Below, piece after piece: positions 43,642 through 51,454 of a DNA stretch of 64,000 nt; position 1 is the first letter of the stretch; each line of letters starts with the position of its first letter. Below the pieces are notes generated by a model. It had not been told where the DNA came from. It did not search any database and saw only the letters and a list, made by a program, of their open reading frames with translations. A program made the position numbers and the translations under genes. Origin of the DNA: Flavobacteriales bacterium UBA7468. GTDB taxonomy: Bacteria > Bacteroidota > Bacteroidia > Flavobacteriales_D > Crocinitomicaceae. The stretch lies in assembly GCA_002478565.1 (NCBI GenBank), contig DLPC01000011.1:58098-122097 (forward strand), given 5' to 3'.

Positions 43642-44988
43642 GTGCGTTTTGAATTAACCAAAGAATTTATTGCCGAACTACGACAAAAAATTGTCGCTGA
43701 GGACCGCCTTTGGATCCAAGAGCAAGTCTTGGAATTGCACTACGCCGAAGTTGCCGAAATTCTCGATAAACTCACCAACGACGAAGCCAAATTCATCTAC
43801 TTCATGGTAGATGAAGACACGCAGGCCGACATCTTGATGGAGCTCGAAGAAGAAGTTCGGGACCGCTTCTTGGCCTCTCTTTCAAGCAAAGAAATGGCCG
43901 ATCAGCTCGAGAACCTCGACTCCGATGACGCCGCCGATATCTTAAGTGAGCTTCCTGATGAAAAAATCCAGGAGGTCATCTCACAAATGGAAGATGACGA
44001 AGCTGCCGAGGACATCGTTGATCTGCTCAATTACGACGACGATACCGCAGGGGGACTCATGCAAAAAGAGTTTTTCCAGGCCAACATTGAATGGCCCGTC
44101 AACAGAGCCATCATTGAACTGCGCAAGCAAGCTGAAGATGTCGAGAAAGTCTATAACATTTTTGTAGTTGACGACGACGACCACCTTTTAGGTGTGCTTT
44201 CTTTGAAACGCCTACTTTTTGCCAATGCCCGCACTAAAATTGGCTCCATTTACCAAGGTAAAAAAATCATTTCAGTCAAGGCCAGTGACTCCGCTGAGTT
44301 GGTCGCTAAAGTGATGGAAAAATACGACCTCGTTTCTGTTCCGGTTGTTGATTACCAGAACAAACTCGTTGGCCGAATAACCCTCGACGACGTCGTTGAC
44401 TACATCAAAGAAGAAGCCGACAAAGACTTCCAGATGGCAACAGGTATCTCAGACAAGGTAGATTCTGACGCCGCGATCTGGAAAGTAAGTTTTTCTCGCT
44501 TACCTTGGCTCATTTTAGCCATGTTGGGTGGCACTATTGGTGCCAAAGTGATTTCAAATTTTGAATCGAGTATTACCGCCATACCAGCAATGGCCTTTTT
44601 TATTCCTCTGATCACCGCTATGGGTGGCAATGTCGGTGTACAGTCTTCTGCGATTGTAGTCCAATCTTTAGCGCGTGGAGACAAAGATCTCGGCCGCATC
44701 TTACCAAAACTCATAAGAGAAGGAAGTGTAGGACTCATGAATGGTTTGATTTTATCGAGTCTCATTTTCTTTGTTGCCACTGTCTTTGTGGACATGCACC
44801 TCGGTTTTGTCGTAAGTTTGTCACTCTTTACTGTCATTTTGTTTGCAGCCATCTTTGGAACTTTATTCCCGATGATTCTGAACCGCTACAAAATTGACCC
44901 AGCCCTTGCTATTGGCCCCTTTGTAACGACACTCAATGACGTCATTGGCATATTCATCTATTTCTCAATCGGCTTGCTTTTGATGTAA
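43642..44988 (+). CDS. mgtE: magnesium transporter MgtE
   Basis: A 448-residue Mg2+ channel. The GTG at 43642 is chosen over a TTG at 43615 because it lies downstream of the promoter box and gives the family-like start VRFELTKEF. The acidic N domain is at ~10-125 (superhelical repeats, SDDAADILSELPDEKIQEVISQMEDDEAAEDI), two CBS domains at ~125-255, and five membrane spans at ~280-448. The conserved pore region MGGNVGVQSSAIVVQSLARG is intact. The TAA overlaps the following MFS gene start by 1 bp. Confidence 0.94.
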   Translation: MRFELTKEFIAELRQKIVAEDRLWIQEQVLELHYAEVAEILDKLTNDEAKFIYFMVDEDTQADILMELEEEVRDRFLASLSSKEMADQLENLDSDDAADILSELPDEKIQEVISQMEDDEAAEDIVDLLNYDDDTAGGLMQKEFFQANIEWPVNRAIIELRKQAEDVEKVYNIFVVDDDDHLLGVLSLKRLLFANARTKIGSIYQGKKIISVKASDSAELVAKVMEKYDLVSVPVVDYQNKLVGRITLDDVVDYIKEEADKDFQMATGISDKVDSDAAIWKVSFSRLPWLILAMLGGTIGAKVISNFESSITAIPAMAFFIPLITAMGGNVGVQSSAIVVQSLARGDKDLGRILPKLIREGSVGLMNGLILSSLIFFVATVFVDMHLGFVVSLSLFTVILFAAIFGTLFPMILNRYKIDPALAIGPFVTTLNDVIGIFIYFSIGLLLM

Positions 44989-46193
44989 TGCAGCATAATA
45001 GTCTAGGCCTCAAAGAGAATTGGCAGCAATTTAGTTTATTGGTTTTGGTTAATGCCTTTGTTGGTGGCATGGTGGGTATGGAGCGTAGTATCTTGCCTCA
45101 ATTGGCTGAACAAGAATTTCAATTAGCAGCCAAAACAGCTATACTATCTTTTATTATTGTTTTTGGAATCACCAAAGCACTTACCAATTATTTTGCCGGA
45201 ACACTCGCCAATCAATTTGGGCGCAAAAACCTACTGATTTTTGGCTGGCTTTTCGCTTTACCAGTTCCGTTCCTACTCATTCATGCACCTAGTTGGACTT
45301 GGATTATTGTTGCGAATATATTTTTAGGCATCAATCAGGGTTTGGCTTGGAGTAGCACAGTGGTCATGAAAATTGACTTAGTAGGGCCTAAAAATAGAGG
45401 CTTTGCAATGGGCATCAATGAAGCCGCAGGGTATCTTGCAGTGGGCGCAGTTGCATTCATGAGCGCAAATCTTGCCAATCATTACGCGATTCGACCATAT
45501 CCATTTTATATTGGAATGCTACTTTCCATCTTTGGACTCCTCATCAGTATTTTTTTAATTAAGGATACCCGAGGACATGTTCAATTAGAAGGTGAAAAAA
45601 GCGTCACGCCTTTGCTATCAAATCTGTTCAAAGATACATCTTGGCGCCATCCAAACCTCGGTAGTATCAGCCAAGGTGGTTTGGTCAATAACCTCAACGA
45701 CGGCATGATCTGGGGTTTGTTCCCTATTTTACTTCTAAGTAAAGGATTTAGCAACTCAGAAATGGCCCAAATCATTGCCATTTACCCGATGGTGTGGGGA
45801 ATCAGCCAATTATTTACCGGAAAACTAGCCGATAAATTCCCAAAGAAATTCCTTTTGTTTTGGGGCATGTGTCTACAAGGATTTGCCATCCTCGGCTTTA
45901 TTTGGTCGCAAACATTCTTGGCATTTGCAAGTTTAAGTGTTTTGTTAGGCCTCGGCACGGCTATAGTTTATCCTACTTTCCTTGCTGCCATCGCGGATAA
46001 TACTCACCCTAGCCAACGCGCTCAATGCATTGGTATATATCGTCTCTGGCGCGACCTCGGCTATGCTTTTGGTGCCTTACTCACCGGCCTCCTGGCCGAT
46101 TTTTGGTCTGTAGACACCGCCATTTTTGCAATTGGTCTTTTGACCATCTTCTCCTCAATGGTAATACTGATCAGAATGAGGCCCGTTTCCTAG
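44988..46193 (+). CDS. MFS transporter
   Basis: A 401-residue inner-membrane protein with about 12 spans. The loop 2-3 motif is GTLANQFGRKNLLIFGW and a second copy-like motif is GKLADKFPKKFLLFWG in the C-terminal half, the usual duplicated MFS signature. The motif NEAAGYLAVGAVAF lies in span 5. The substrate is unknown. It starts within the mgtE stop codon (TAATG), so the pair is probably co-transcribed. Confidence 0.88.
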   Translation: MQHNSLGLKENWQQFSLLVLVNAFVGGMVGMERSILPQLAEQEFQLAAKTAILSFIIVFGITKALTNYFAGTLANQFGRKNLLIFGWLFALPVPFLLIHAPSWTWIIVANIFLGINQGLAWSSTVVMKIDLVGPKNRGFAMGINEAAGYLAVGAVAFMSANLANHYAIRPYPFYIGMLLSIFGLLISIFLIKDTRGHVQLEGEKSVTPLLSNLFKDTSWRHPNLGSISQGGLVNNLNDGMIWGLFPILLLSKGFSNSEMAQIIAIYPMVWGISQLFTGKLADKFPKKFLLFWGMCLQGFAILGFIWSQTFLAFASLSVLLGLGTAIVYPTFLAAIADNTHPSQRAQCIGIYRLWRDLGYAFGALLTGLLADFWSVDTAIFAIGLLTIFSSMVILIRMRPVS

Positions 46194-46209
46194 AATCAAA
46201 AAAGCTTTG

Positions 46210-46217
46210 TATCTTTG
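46210..46217 (+). promoter_or_regulatory. tRNA-Ser promoter -7 box
   Basis: Exact TATCTTTG, 17 bp before the mature 5' end of the tRNA. A TTTC at 46186-46189 is the nearest -33 candidate. Confidence 0.65.
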
Positions 46218-46234
46218 CACTCCACTAAAAACCC

Positions 46235-46325
46235 GGAGAGGTGTCCGAGTGGTTGAAGGAGCACGCCTGGAAAGTGTGTATAGGTCTAAAGCTTATCGAG
46301 GGTTCGAATCCCTCTCTCTCCGCCA
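46235..46325 (+). tRNA. tRNA-Ser (anticodon GGA)
   Basis: The acceptor stem GGAGAGG pairs with TCTCTCC, the discriminator is G, and CCA is encoded. The anticodon stem is CACGC/GTGTG with loop CTGGAAA, so the anticodon is GGA at 46269-46271, reading UCC and UCU. A long variable arm and the T-arm GAGGG-TTCGAAT-CCCTC confirm a class II tRNA-Ser of 91 nt including CCA. Confidence 0.97.
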
Positions 46326-46331
46326 AAGTAT

Positions 46332-46943
46332 TCAAAAGCTAGCCGAAAGGCTGGCTTTTTTGTTTTGCAAGTGTTTGTTCAATTCATGACACAACCAAGC
46401 ACTCCCTGCTCCTACAAGCGCGCCAACAAGCACATCGCTCGGATAGTGTACACCTAAATGCATTCTAGAATAACCAGCTGCTCCGGCCCACACATAAGCA
46501 GGTGCAATGACATACCACTTCGGGAAGGCCAAACTCAGTGAAGTCGCCGTAGCAAAAGCCTCTGAGGTGTGTCCAGACGGAAACGATGCGCTTCCTGCTC
46601 CGGTTAGTTTTTGAATTTCTGGATACGTCACAAAAGGGCGTTCTCGGTCAATGGTAAACTTCAAAGTAGTGGTGATAACCGCCGAGCTCAAGAGTGTAGA
46701 GCCAATATAATAGCCCTTGTTTTTGAGTGTTGCATTTTTTTGAATAAATCCTACGGATGTCACAACCAATGGCGCTCCAATTCCAATTGGAGAAACTGAA
46801 TTAGTAATGAATTTAAATGCAGGATCCAGAGCCTGATTACGTTCTATATTGATTTTACGCAGTAGATCAATATCTAGATTTTGGGCAACAATTGTATTGA
46901 CCAAAACGAAGCAAAGAGACAACCAAAATCCAATTTTTCTCAT
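46332..46943 (-). CDS. PAP2-family phosphatase
   Basis: A 203-residue membrane-associated phosphatase. The three-part motif of the family is complete: KFTIDRERPF, PSGHTSEAF and SRMHLGVHYPSDVLVGA. An N-terminal signal sequence (residues 1-20, ends IVAQ) and a hydrophobic C-terminal half suggest an outer- or inner-membrane-facing enzyme with its active site in the periplasm, acting on lipid phosphates such as undecaprenyl pyrophosphate or lipid A phosphates. Which one is not known. The tRNA terminator overlaps its 3' end. It directly abuts the VOC gene upstream. Confidence 0.88.
   Translation of the reverse strand: MRKIGFWLSLCFVLVNTIVAQNLDIDLLRKINIERNQALDPAFKFITNSVSPIGIGAPLVVTSVGFIQKNATLKNKGYYIGSTLLSSAVITTTLKFTIDRERPFVTYPEIQKLTGAGSASFPSGHTSEAFATATSLSLAFPKWYVIAPAYVWAGAAGYSRMHLGVHYPSDVLVGALVGAGSAWLCHELNKHLQNKKASLSASF
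46334..46361 (+). terminator. intrinsic terminator of tRNA-Ser
   Basis: AAAAGCTAGCC, a GAAA tetraloop and GGCTGGCTTTT form an 11-bp stem with one T-G pair, ending in TTTTTT. The A-run on its left makes it potentially bidirectional. It overlaps the final codons of the convergent PAP2 gene. Confidence 0.9.
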
Positions 46944-47459
46944 CTAAAAAGTTGTTTTAAGTCCCATACTAAGCCCCATTTTTTCATACTCTTCGTCATT
47001 AGGTTCCCAAAGTTCAATTTTATTTCCCTCTAAATCCATGATGTGTAAAAACTTTCCGTATTCGAATACTTCAATTGAATCCAAAACTTGGACGCCGTTT
47101 TTCTTAAATTCTGCCAATAAATATTCCAAGTCGGCGACCCTGTAATTGATCATTAAGTCTTTATTTGAGGGCCCGAAATAAGTAGTGGTCTCTTTAAATG
47201 GGCTCCATTGCAAGAAACCTTTTTGAGTACTGTCTCCCCCGTGGTAAAATTCAAAAACAGCACCGTATTGATTAGTGTTCAACCCTAAATGTGTTTCGTA
47301 CCACTGTCGGAGTGCCTTTGGATCTTTACATTTGAAAAAAATGCCTCCAATTCCGGTAACTTTTTTTGTTGGCCCTTCATTCATTGATCGATGCCAGATT
47401 TCATTTAAAGTAAAACCGAATGAAGTCGATAGCAGTATGATAATTAACGTTCTTCGCAT
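46944..47459 (-). CDS. VOC (glyoxalase/bleomycin-resistance) family protein with N-terminal hydrophobic leader
   Basis: A 171-residue protein with one VOC fold: VTGIGGIFFKCKDPKALRQWYETHLGL (first beta-alpha unit) and a C-terminal VQVLDSIEVFEYGKFLHIMDLEGNKIELWEP, whose final Glu is a typical metal-ligand position. The first ~20 residues (MRRTLIIILLSTSFGFTLNE) look like a signal sequence, unusual for this mostly cytosolic family. An internal ATG at 47382-47384 (MNEGPTKK) would give a leaderless cytosolic version, so the start is uncertain. The substrate is unknown. Confidence 0.8.
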   Translation of the reverse strand: MRRTLIIILLSTSFGFTLNEIWHRSMNEGPTKKVTGIGGIFFKCKDPKALRQWYETHLGLNTNQYGAVFEFYHGGDSTQKGFLQWSPFKETTTYFGPSNKDLMINYRVADLEYLLAEFKKNGVQVLDSIEVFEYGKFLHIMDLEGNKIELWEPNDEEYEKMGLSMGLKTTF

Positions 47460-47468
47460 ATAAATTTA

Positions 47469-48206
47469 TTACTGAAAATCAAGATTTGGAAAAAGACTAT
47501 ACATGTGGTCTGTATCTACGTCATCGCCAAATTGATAGCGGTGCTTGATGGTTGCTTCCTTGCGAAAACCAAATTTTTCCATCAGGCGGTTTGACGCAAT
47601 ATTATCTGTTGCCACAAAAGCTTCAATTCTATGCAGTTGCATCTCGTTTTTACCATATTTAAGAATCGGAATGAGGGCTTCAGACATATAGCCCTTGCGT
47701 TTGTGCTCATCCGCTTTTAAACTGTAGAAGATTTCTGCGCGATGATGTTGTTTTGCCCATGAATGATAACCTGCCCAACCAATGACTTGAGCTGAAGATT
47801 TTTCAATGAGTTGGAAAAATTGAATCGTCAAATTGTAGGTCGAGAAACCTCCTTTGTAGCGGCTACATTCCAACTCGTATTCCTCTTCATTTCGATGGCC
47901 AAAAATTCGCATGATTTCTTGCTTAGACGCAGTAGCAAAAATTTTATTGTACGTATTTTGATCAAACGGAATCAAGTCCAGACGATCGGTAGAAATTACT
48001 GAATTTTTATCTAATAAATCGTGCTTATTTTTATTTCTTGAAGGACGCTTTTGAAGGTCGCCTGTACAATTTGGACAAACAAACTTTAACGCCTGGGAAG
48101 CACAATTTTCACAATAGGTGCATTCATATGAACAAATGTATGCATCGGTCGCATCTTTCGTTAATAATTTTGCACATAATTCGCAGGATTCTTTGAGCTC
48201 TAGCAT
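47469..48206 (-). CDS. fusion of DUF1272 zinc-ribbon domain and GNAT acetyltransferase
   Basis: A 245-residue two-domain protein. Residues ~1-60 are a DUF1272 domain with eight Cys (8, 11, 25, 29, 32, 35, 44, 47), seen in the order CELC, ICSYEC, CENC and CPNC, probably binding two zinc ions. Residues ~70-240 are a GNAT domain of the RimJ/RimL type (ISTDRLDLIPFD, VIGWAGYHSW, YSLKADEHKRKGYMSEAL for acetyl-CoA binding, ASNRLMEKFGFRKEA). DUF1272 is usually a free-standing small protein, so the fusion is notable. The acceptor substrate is unknown. A TAAATTTG box with a well-spaced TTG lies 4 nt upstream of the ATG. Confidence 0.87.
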   Translation of the reverse strand: MLELKESCELCAKLLTKDATDAYICSYECTYCENCASQALKFVCPNCTGDLQKRPSRNKNKHDLLDKNSVISTDRLDLIPFDQNTYNKIFATASKQEIMRIFGHRNEEEYELECSRYKGGFSTYNLTIQFFQLIEKSSAQVIGWAGYHSWAKQHHRAEIFYSLKADEHKRKGYMSEALIPILKYGKNEMQLHRIEAFVATDNIASNRLMEKFGFRKEATIKHRYQFGDDVDTDHMYSLFPNLDFQ

Positions 48207-48210
48207 ACAT

Positions 48211-48218
48211 CAAATTTA
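48211..48218 (-). promoter_or_regulatory. -7 box of the DUF1272-GNAT gene, apparently leaderless
   Basis: TAAATTTG on the minus strand is exact, with TTG (minus strand, 48238-48240) at a 19-bp spacing inside the divergent mreC coding start. The box ends 4 nt before the ATG. Confidence 0.65.
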
Positions 48219-48219
48219 C

Positions 48220-48227
48220 TATCTTTG
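48220..48227 (+). promoter_or_regulatory. mreC promoter -7 box, apparently leaderless
   Basis: Exact TATCTTTG, 5 nt before the mreC ATG at 48233, next to the divergent GNAT box. The TTTG at 48192-48195 is 24 bp away, longer than usual. Confidence 0.6.
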
Positions 48228-48232
48228 TTCTT

Positions 48233-49075
48233 ATGCGCAATTTGATCGCTTTTCTGCAACGTTTTAGGATATTTTTAGTCTTTGCCCTATTGCAGGTACT
48301 CGCGATTTCATGGTATGTTACTTACCTCAATTTTCCGCGCAATCAATACCTTACCACCACCAACGATATCTCTATTCAAGTACTCGAATGGGAGAACGAC
48401 CTCACCAAACACTTTAACCTCAGCAAGAACAACACACAACTGCAGTGGGAAAACATTTATTGGCGCAAAAGACAGCCCCAATTCATGTACCAAATTTCGC
48501 GGGCTAAATACAAAATTAACGATACCTTATTTGAGCAGCAATACACTTACATCCCTGCTGAAGTCATCAATTCAAGTGTTACGCGTCGCAACAACTATTT
48601 CACAATCAATGTGGGCAAGGCGCAGGGCATCAAAAAAGGAATGGGTGTATTTTGTCATGAAGGGGTAGTCGGAGTTATTCATTATTGCTCTGATCATTAC
48701 AGCCTCGTAAAAACTGTGCTGACCAAAGACATCAATATCGATGTGAGCATACAGATGAAAAAATCAGACCTACCGGGCCTACTCAAATGGGACGGTCGCA
48801 ACCCGCGTTACGGCATGATTACCGGCATCAACAACGACCTTCGCATCAAAAAATGGTCTAAGGTTGTTACCCGTGGAGGTTCTGGTATTTTCCCGAAAGG
48901 ATTACCCGTTGGGAAGGTAAGCTACACTGAACCTATTGAAGGTCAGGCGCTTTGGAAAGTTGAAATTTTATTTTCTGCCGATTACCGCAGTTTACAACGC
49001 GTTTACATCATTAAAAATATGCACCTCGACGAACAACAAGCGTTAGAGGCACAAATACCAGCCGACGAAGAATAA
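48233..49075 (+). CDS. mreC: rod shape-determining protein MreC
   Basis: A 280-residue bitopic protein: a membrane span at ~10-30, a periplasmic coiled coil, and two beta-barrel lobes (RNNYFTINVGKAQGIKKGMGVFCHEGVVGVIHYCSDHYSLVKTVL; VVTRGGSGIFPKGLPVGKVSYTE). It links cytoplasmic MreB to the periplasmic synthases PBP2/RodA. It heads the elongation cluster mreC-mreD-mrdA-rodA-PBP1A. mreB is not upstream; the neighbour there is a divergent GNAT gene. Confidence 0.93.
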   Translation: MRNLIAFLQRFRIFLVFALLQVLAISWYVTYLNFPRNQYLTTTNDISIQVLEWENDLTKHFNLSKNNTQLQWENIYWRKRQPQFMYQISRAKYKINDTLFEQQYTYIPAEVINSSVTRRNNYFTINVGKAQGIKKGMGVFCHEGVVGVIHYCSDHYSLVKTVLTKDINIDVSIQMKKSDLPGLLKWDGRNPRYGMITGINNDLRIKKWSKVVTRGGSGIFPKGLPVGKVSYTEPIEGQALWKVEILFSADYRSLQRVYIIKNMHLDEQQALEAQIPADEE

Positions 49076-49076
49076 C

Positions 49077-49592
49077 ATGAATGTAGTCACCAAACATATC
49101 CTTCGCTTCTTTGTCTTGACCTTCTTGCAAGCACTCATTTTCAATCAGTTAAATATTGGTTTTGGTATACACCTCATGATTCAACCGCTATTTATCATGC
49201 TTTTGCCGTTTGAATTAGGGGTCATTCCCATCATGGGCTTGGCATTTTTGATGGGGCTCATTATTGATATTTTTTCCAATACTTATGGGCTCAATACTTC
49301 TGCGCTAGTGCTCATGGCCTACCTTAGGCCTGTAGTTTTCAAATTTTATGGGCCTCGCGAAGGTTATGACCCACTCAAAGAACCAACCGCCCAAGATATG
49401 GGAACACGTTGGTTTTCTACTGTTTTTGGAATCCTATTAGGATTACACACATTTTGGTATTTTCTTATTGAAATTTTTGAGTTCAGTCGCTTCTTCTTCA
49501 TTCTACAAAAGACCATCCTTAGCGGCGGGCTCTCTTTCTTACTCGCTCTGCTCGTTCAGAGTTTTCTATTGAACCGCAATCAAAAGAAATGA
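49077..49592 (+). CDS. mreD: rod shape-determining protein MreD
   Basis: A 171-residue multi-spanning membrane protein (about five spans) between mreC (1-bp gap) and mrdA (4-bp overlap). MreD sequences are poorly conserved, so the assignment rests on position, length and topology, plus the phrase GLIIDIFSNTYGLNTSALVLMAYLRP typical of Bacteroidota MreD. Confidence 0.85.
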   Translation: MNVVTKHILRFFVLTFLQALIFNQLNIGFGIHLMIQPLFIMLLPFELGVIPIMGLAFLMGLIIDIFSNTYGLNTSALVLMAYLRPVVFKFYGPREGYDPLKEPTAQDMGTRWFSTVFGILLGLHTFWYFLIEIFEFSRFFFILQKTILSGGLSFLLALLVQSFLLNRNQKK

Positions 49593-51454
49593 ACCTAGAC
49601 GCTAGACGCAACGTCATCTTAAGTTTTATCGTGCTCGTTATAGGGATCTACCTTTTTAGGCTCTTTTACATGCAGGTCCTTGACGAAACCTGGACTCTAC
49701 GTGCGCAAGAAATTGCCGAAAAACGCAAAGAAATTTTCCCACCCCGAGGTGTCATTTTTGACCGAAATGGCAAAAAAATTGTGACCAACCAAACCTACTA
49801 TAACCTCATGATGGTCGAGGACAGTATTCAAAACCTAGATACTGCTGCTTTTGCAAAACTCATCGGTTGGACAACCCAAGAAGTGCGTCAGCGCTTTAAT
49901 GACATTGTAAAAGGTGAAGGAACCTACTACAATAAAATTACGGGCAAACGAACCTCTAACTACCAGAAAATCAGAGCCTACCCTTTTCTCAAAGAATTGA
50001 CGCTCGAAGAAATGTCAAAAATTGCCCCCCATTTGGCCAATTTTAAAGGATTTCATGAAGAAGCAACAAGCGCCAGAAACTATCCATTCAAGAGTGCGGC
50101 AAATATCTTAGGTTATTTATCGGAGGTTACCCGTGAGGAAATAGAGGAAGACCATTTTTACAAACCCGGAAATAATATCGGGCGCGCGGGGATTGAGCGC
50201 TTTTATGAAACCGAACTGCGCGGCGTAAAAGGCATCAAATACATCGTAACGTCTGCACTCAATAACGCCATAGAATCTTATGCCGACGGCAAATACGATA
50301 CTACTGCCAGACAAGCCGAACCCCTCAAAATGGGGATGGATGTCGTGCTACAGGCCTACGGTGAACAACTGATGCAAAAGAAAAAGGGTTGTATTGTAGC
50401 CATTGAACCTTCAACCGGAGAAATTTTGAGTATGGTATCCGCACCAAGCTACGATCCAAACTTATTGGTTGGGAAACGCAATATCAGTAGCAATTACCCA
50501 AAACTAGCCACCGATCCTAACTTACCACTCTTCCCAAGACCCTTGCAAGCCGAATACCCTCCTGGTTCGATTTTCAAACTAGTGCAAAGTTTAATTGCCA
50601 TGCAAGAAGGAGTCATTACCGCCAATACTGGGTTCCCTTGCGATAAAAGTTTAGTTGGTTGTCATAACCACCCCTCAGCACGCAATATTGCTGAAGCCAT
50701 TCAATATTCCTGTAACCCTTATTACTACATGGCTGTTCGCCGTATCATCCAACAAGGCGTCAAGAAAAATAACTTTGCCGATGCTGAATATGGGCTCAAC
50801 AAATGGTATCGTTACATCCGAAGCTTTGGTTTAGGGGATGTGTTTGACACCGACGTCAGTGGGCAGCGCGCGGGTCTCATACCAAATTCTAAGTTTTACG
50901 ACAAATGGTACGGCCACCACACTTGGGCCTTCTCTACCATTCGTTCAATTTCTATTGGTCAAGGAGAAGTCAAACTCACACCACTGCAAATGGCCAATAT
51001 CGTTGCCATTATTGCCAACAAGGGTTGGTATTACACGCCTCACTTTGTGCGCTCGATTGGTCGCAAGGGGCCGCTCCCTGAATTCAAAAAAAGACACTGG
51101 ACCATGATCAACTACAAGCATTTTGATCCTGTCATTGAAGGGATGCGCCGGGTGGTAAACGAAGCAGGTGGTACCGGTAAAATGGCACGTCTAGAAGACA
51201 TTTTAGTTTGCGGAAAAACCGGGACCGTTCAAAACCCGCACGGTGAAGACCACTCTGTCTTTTTTGCCTTCGCTCCAATGCATAAACCCAAAATTGCTGT
51301 CGCTGTTTTTGTTGAAAATGCAGGTTGGGGAGGTACTTGGGCTGCTCCTATCGCTTCGTTAATAATCGAAAAATATTTGAAAGGGAAAGTGTCAGACCCA
51401 GACAAAGAAAAACGAATTCTAGAAGCCCAAATTGCTTATAAATCTTCCAACTGA
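49589..51454 (+). CDS. mrdA: penicillin-binding protein 2 (elongation transpeptidase)
   Basis: A 621-residue class B PBP that cross-links side-wall peptidoglycan. One N-terminal membrane span (~9-28) is followed by the pedestal domain (PPRGVIFDRNGKKIVTN) and the transpeptidase domain. The active-site Ser is in SIFK (Ser327, Lys330), the SxN motif appears as SCN (YSCNPYYY), and KTG is in CGKTGTVQN. The order after mreCD and before rodA confirms PBP2 rather than FtsI. It overlaps mreD by 4 bp and shares 1 bp with rodA. Confidence 0.95.
   Translation: MNLDARRNVILSFIVLVIGIYLFRLFYMQVLDETWTLRAQEIAEKRKEIFPPRGVIFDRNGKKIVTNQTYYNLMMVEDSIQNLDTAAFAKLIGWTTQEVRQRFNDIVKGEGTYYNKITGKRTSNYQKIRAYPFLKELTLEEMSKIAPHLANFKGFHEEATSARNYPFKSAANILGYLSEVTREEIEEDHFYKPGNNIGRAGIERFYETELRGVKGIKYIVTSALNNAIESYADGKYDTTARQAEPLKMGMDVVLQAYGEQLMQKKKGCIVAIEPSTGEILSMVSAPSYDPNLLVGKRNISSNYPKLATDPNLPLFPRPLQAEYPPGSIFKLVQSLIAMQEGVITANTGFPCDKSLVGCHNHPSARNIAEAIQYSCNPYYYMAVRRIIQQGVKKNNFADAEYGLNKWYRYIRSFGLGDVFDTDVSGQRAGLIPNSKFYDKWYGHHTWAFSTIRSISIGQGEVKLTPLQMANIVAIIANKGWYYTPHFVRSIGRKGPLPEFKKRHWTMINYKHFDPVIEGMRRVVNEAGGTGKMARLEDILVCGKTGTVQNPHGEDHSVFFAFAPMHKPKIAVAVFVENAGWGGTWAAPIASLIIEKYLKGKVSDPDKEKRILEAQIAYKSSN

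Noticed and set aside
44400..44852. 150-codon minus-strand frame inside mgtE
   Set aside because: Rich in Lys, Thr and Ser as an antisense frame of membrane spans; no independent support.
46235..46361. tRNA-Ser as an integration site for a genomic island
   Set aside because: No repeated copy of the tRNA 3' end and no integrase was found next to it; ordinary core genes follow.
46207..46389. 60-codon frame over the tRNA
   Set aside because: It covers tRNA-Ser and its terminator and is not protein-coding.
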